From the IMG/VR virus record IMGVR_UViG_3300031369_000003, positions 1 through 55,132 of that record: 55,132 bases of DNA, one strand, 5' to 3'. This document shows, one piece after another, positions 54,875 through 55,132 of this stretch. A model generated the notes under the pieces. It searched no databases. It was not told where the DNA came from and saw only the letters and a program-made list of their open reading frames with translations. This DNA comes from a virus. The position numbers and the translations under genes are program-made. Position 1 is the stretch's first letter. Each line of letters starts with the position of its first letter.

Positions 54875-55132
54875 TTTTATACCTCTTTTAGATTAAAAAT
54901 TTAATGCAATTTTATTGCGCTAAACGTTTGTTTTTGACACCAAAAATAACACCTTAAAAATATATTTAGCAGGTGTTATAATAAACTGATTAAGAATAGT
55001 CACTTATCAGCTCCCAAAACTTAAACCTTTTTAAACCCCTTTCATCCTGTATTTTTGATTATCATAAGGTTTCAAAATGTTTCTGAAATCATAGACCGAA
55101 TTTCAAAATTTGGCCCGTGCGTCACAGACTTG
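54875..55132. other. Right-edge intergenic region; possible cos side
   Basis: No gene is visible. Contains a perfect 7-bp inverted repeat AACACCT (54948-54954) / AGGTGTT (54971-54977), a -10-like TATAAT (54977-54982, plus), and near the edge TTTCAAAATTTGGCCCG. If the ends are joined, TCAAAATTT here faces AAATTTTGA at 8-16, forming a dyad around the junction. Confidence 0.4.

Overview
The window reads as one temperate siphophage genome with an HK97-type head and a non-contractile tail. No host gene is visible anywhere. Gene order follows the usual lambdoid circle, mostly on the minus strand. Reading from position 55132 down: a RepL-like winged-helix gene, two virion-fibre-like genes, terminase small and large subunits, portal, prohead protease, major capsid, connectors, major tail protein, frameshifted tail chaperones, tape measure, distal tail and fibre genes, then holin, amidase and a spanin locus (54.9-32.3 kb). 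Next come an operon of 18 tiny genes (31.9-28.1 kb), an apparent attP (27.4-27.5 kb), and plus-strand integrase and repressor (27.3-25.6 kb). The early region runs leftward: Cro-like, Rha/ORF6C, annealase-like plus nuclease, replication organiser, DnaC-type helicase loader, methyltransferase, VRR-NUC and a sigma-region-4-like late regulator (25.4-8.9 kb). A small plus-strand cluster (7.6-8.9 kb) and an IbrA/IbrB-like pair follow. The left end holds a TerS-like HTH gene and an HNH/P-loop gene (0.4-1.5 kb).

The attP core matches the T-loop to CCA end of a tRNA gene, and phage genes lie on both sides of it. The window is therefore best explained as non-integrated phage DNA (a cos-linear genome or permuted circle), not a prophage with host flanks. 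The two window ends fall in the same gap, between the HNH-side genes and the terminase-side genes.

The gene repertoire, Shine-Dalgarno sites and AT-leaning composition are Firmicute-like. However, the lysis cassette carries a spanin-type locus (lipobox protein plus inner-membrane coiled-coil protein), which only makes sense for a host with an outer membrane. I infer a diderm Firmicute of the Negativicutes (Sporomusa/Pelosinus-like), but cannot prove it from this sequence.

Most notable signals: two completely overlapping spanin reading frames; non-triplet iterons inside the replication gene; three short plus-strand promoter-hairpin-terminator units that look like small RNAs; a structured, gene-free minus-strand transcript ending in a strong terminator (1.9-2.3 kb); three near-identical promoters with a shared operator beside a ribbon-helix-helix gene and TAG microsatellites; a -1 frameshift signal in the tail chaperones; an IbrA/IbrB-like sulfur-chemistry/ParB pair; and many ATGA-coupled microproteins shorter than 60 residues. 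No CRISPR array, insertion sequence or complete tRNA/rRNA gene was found.
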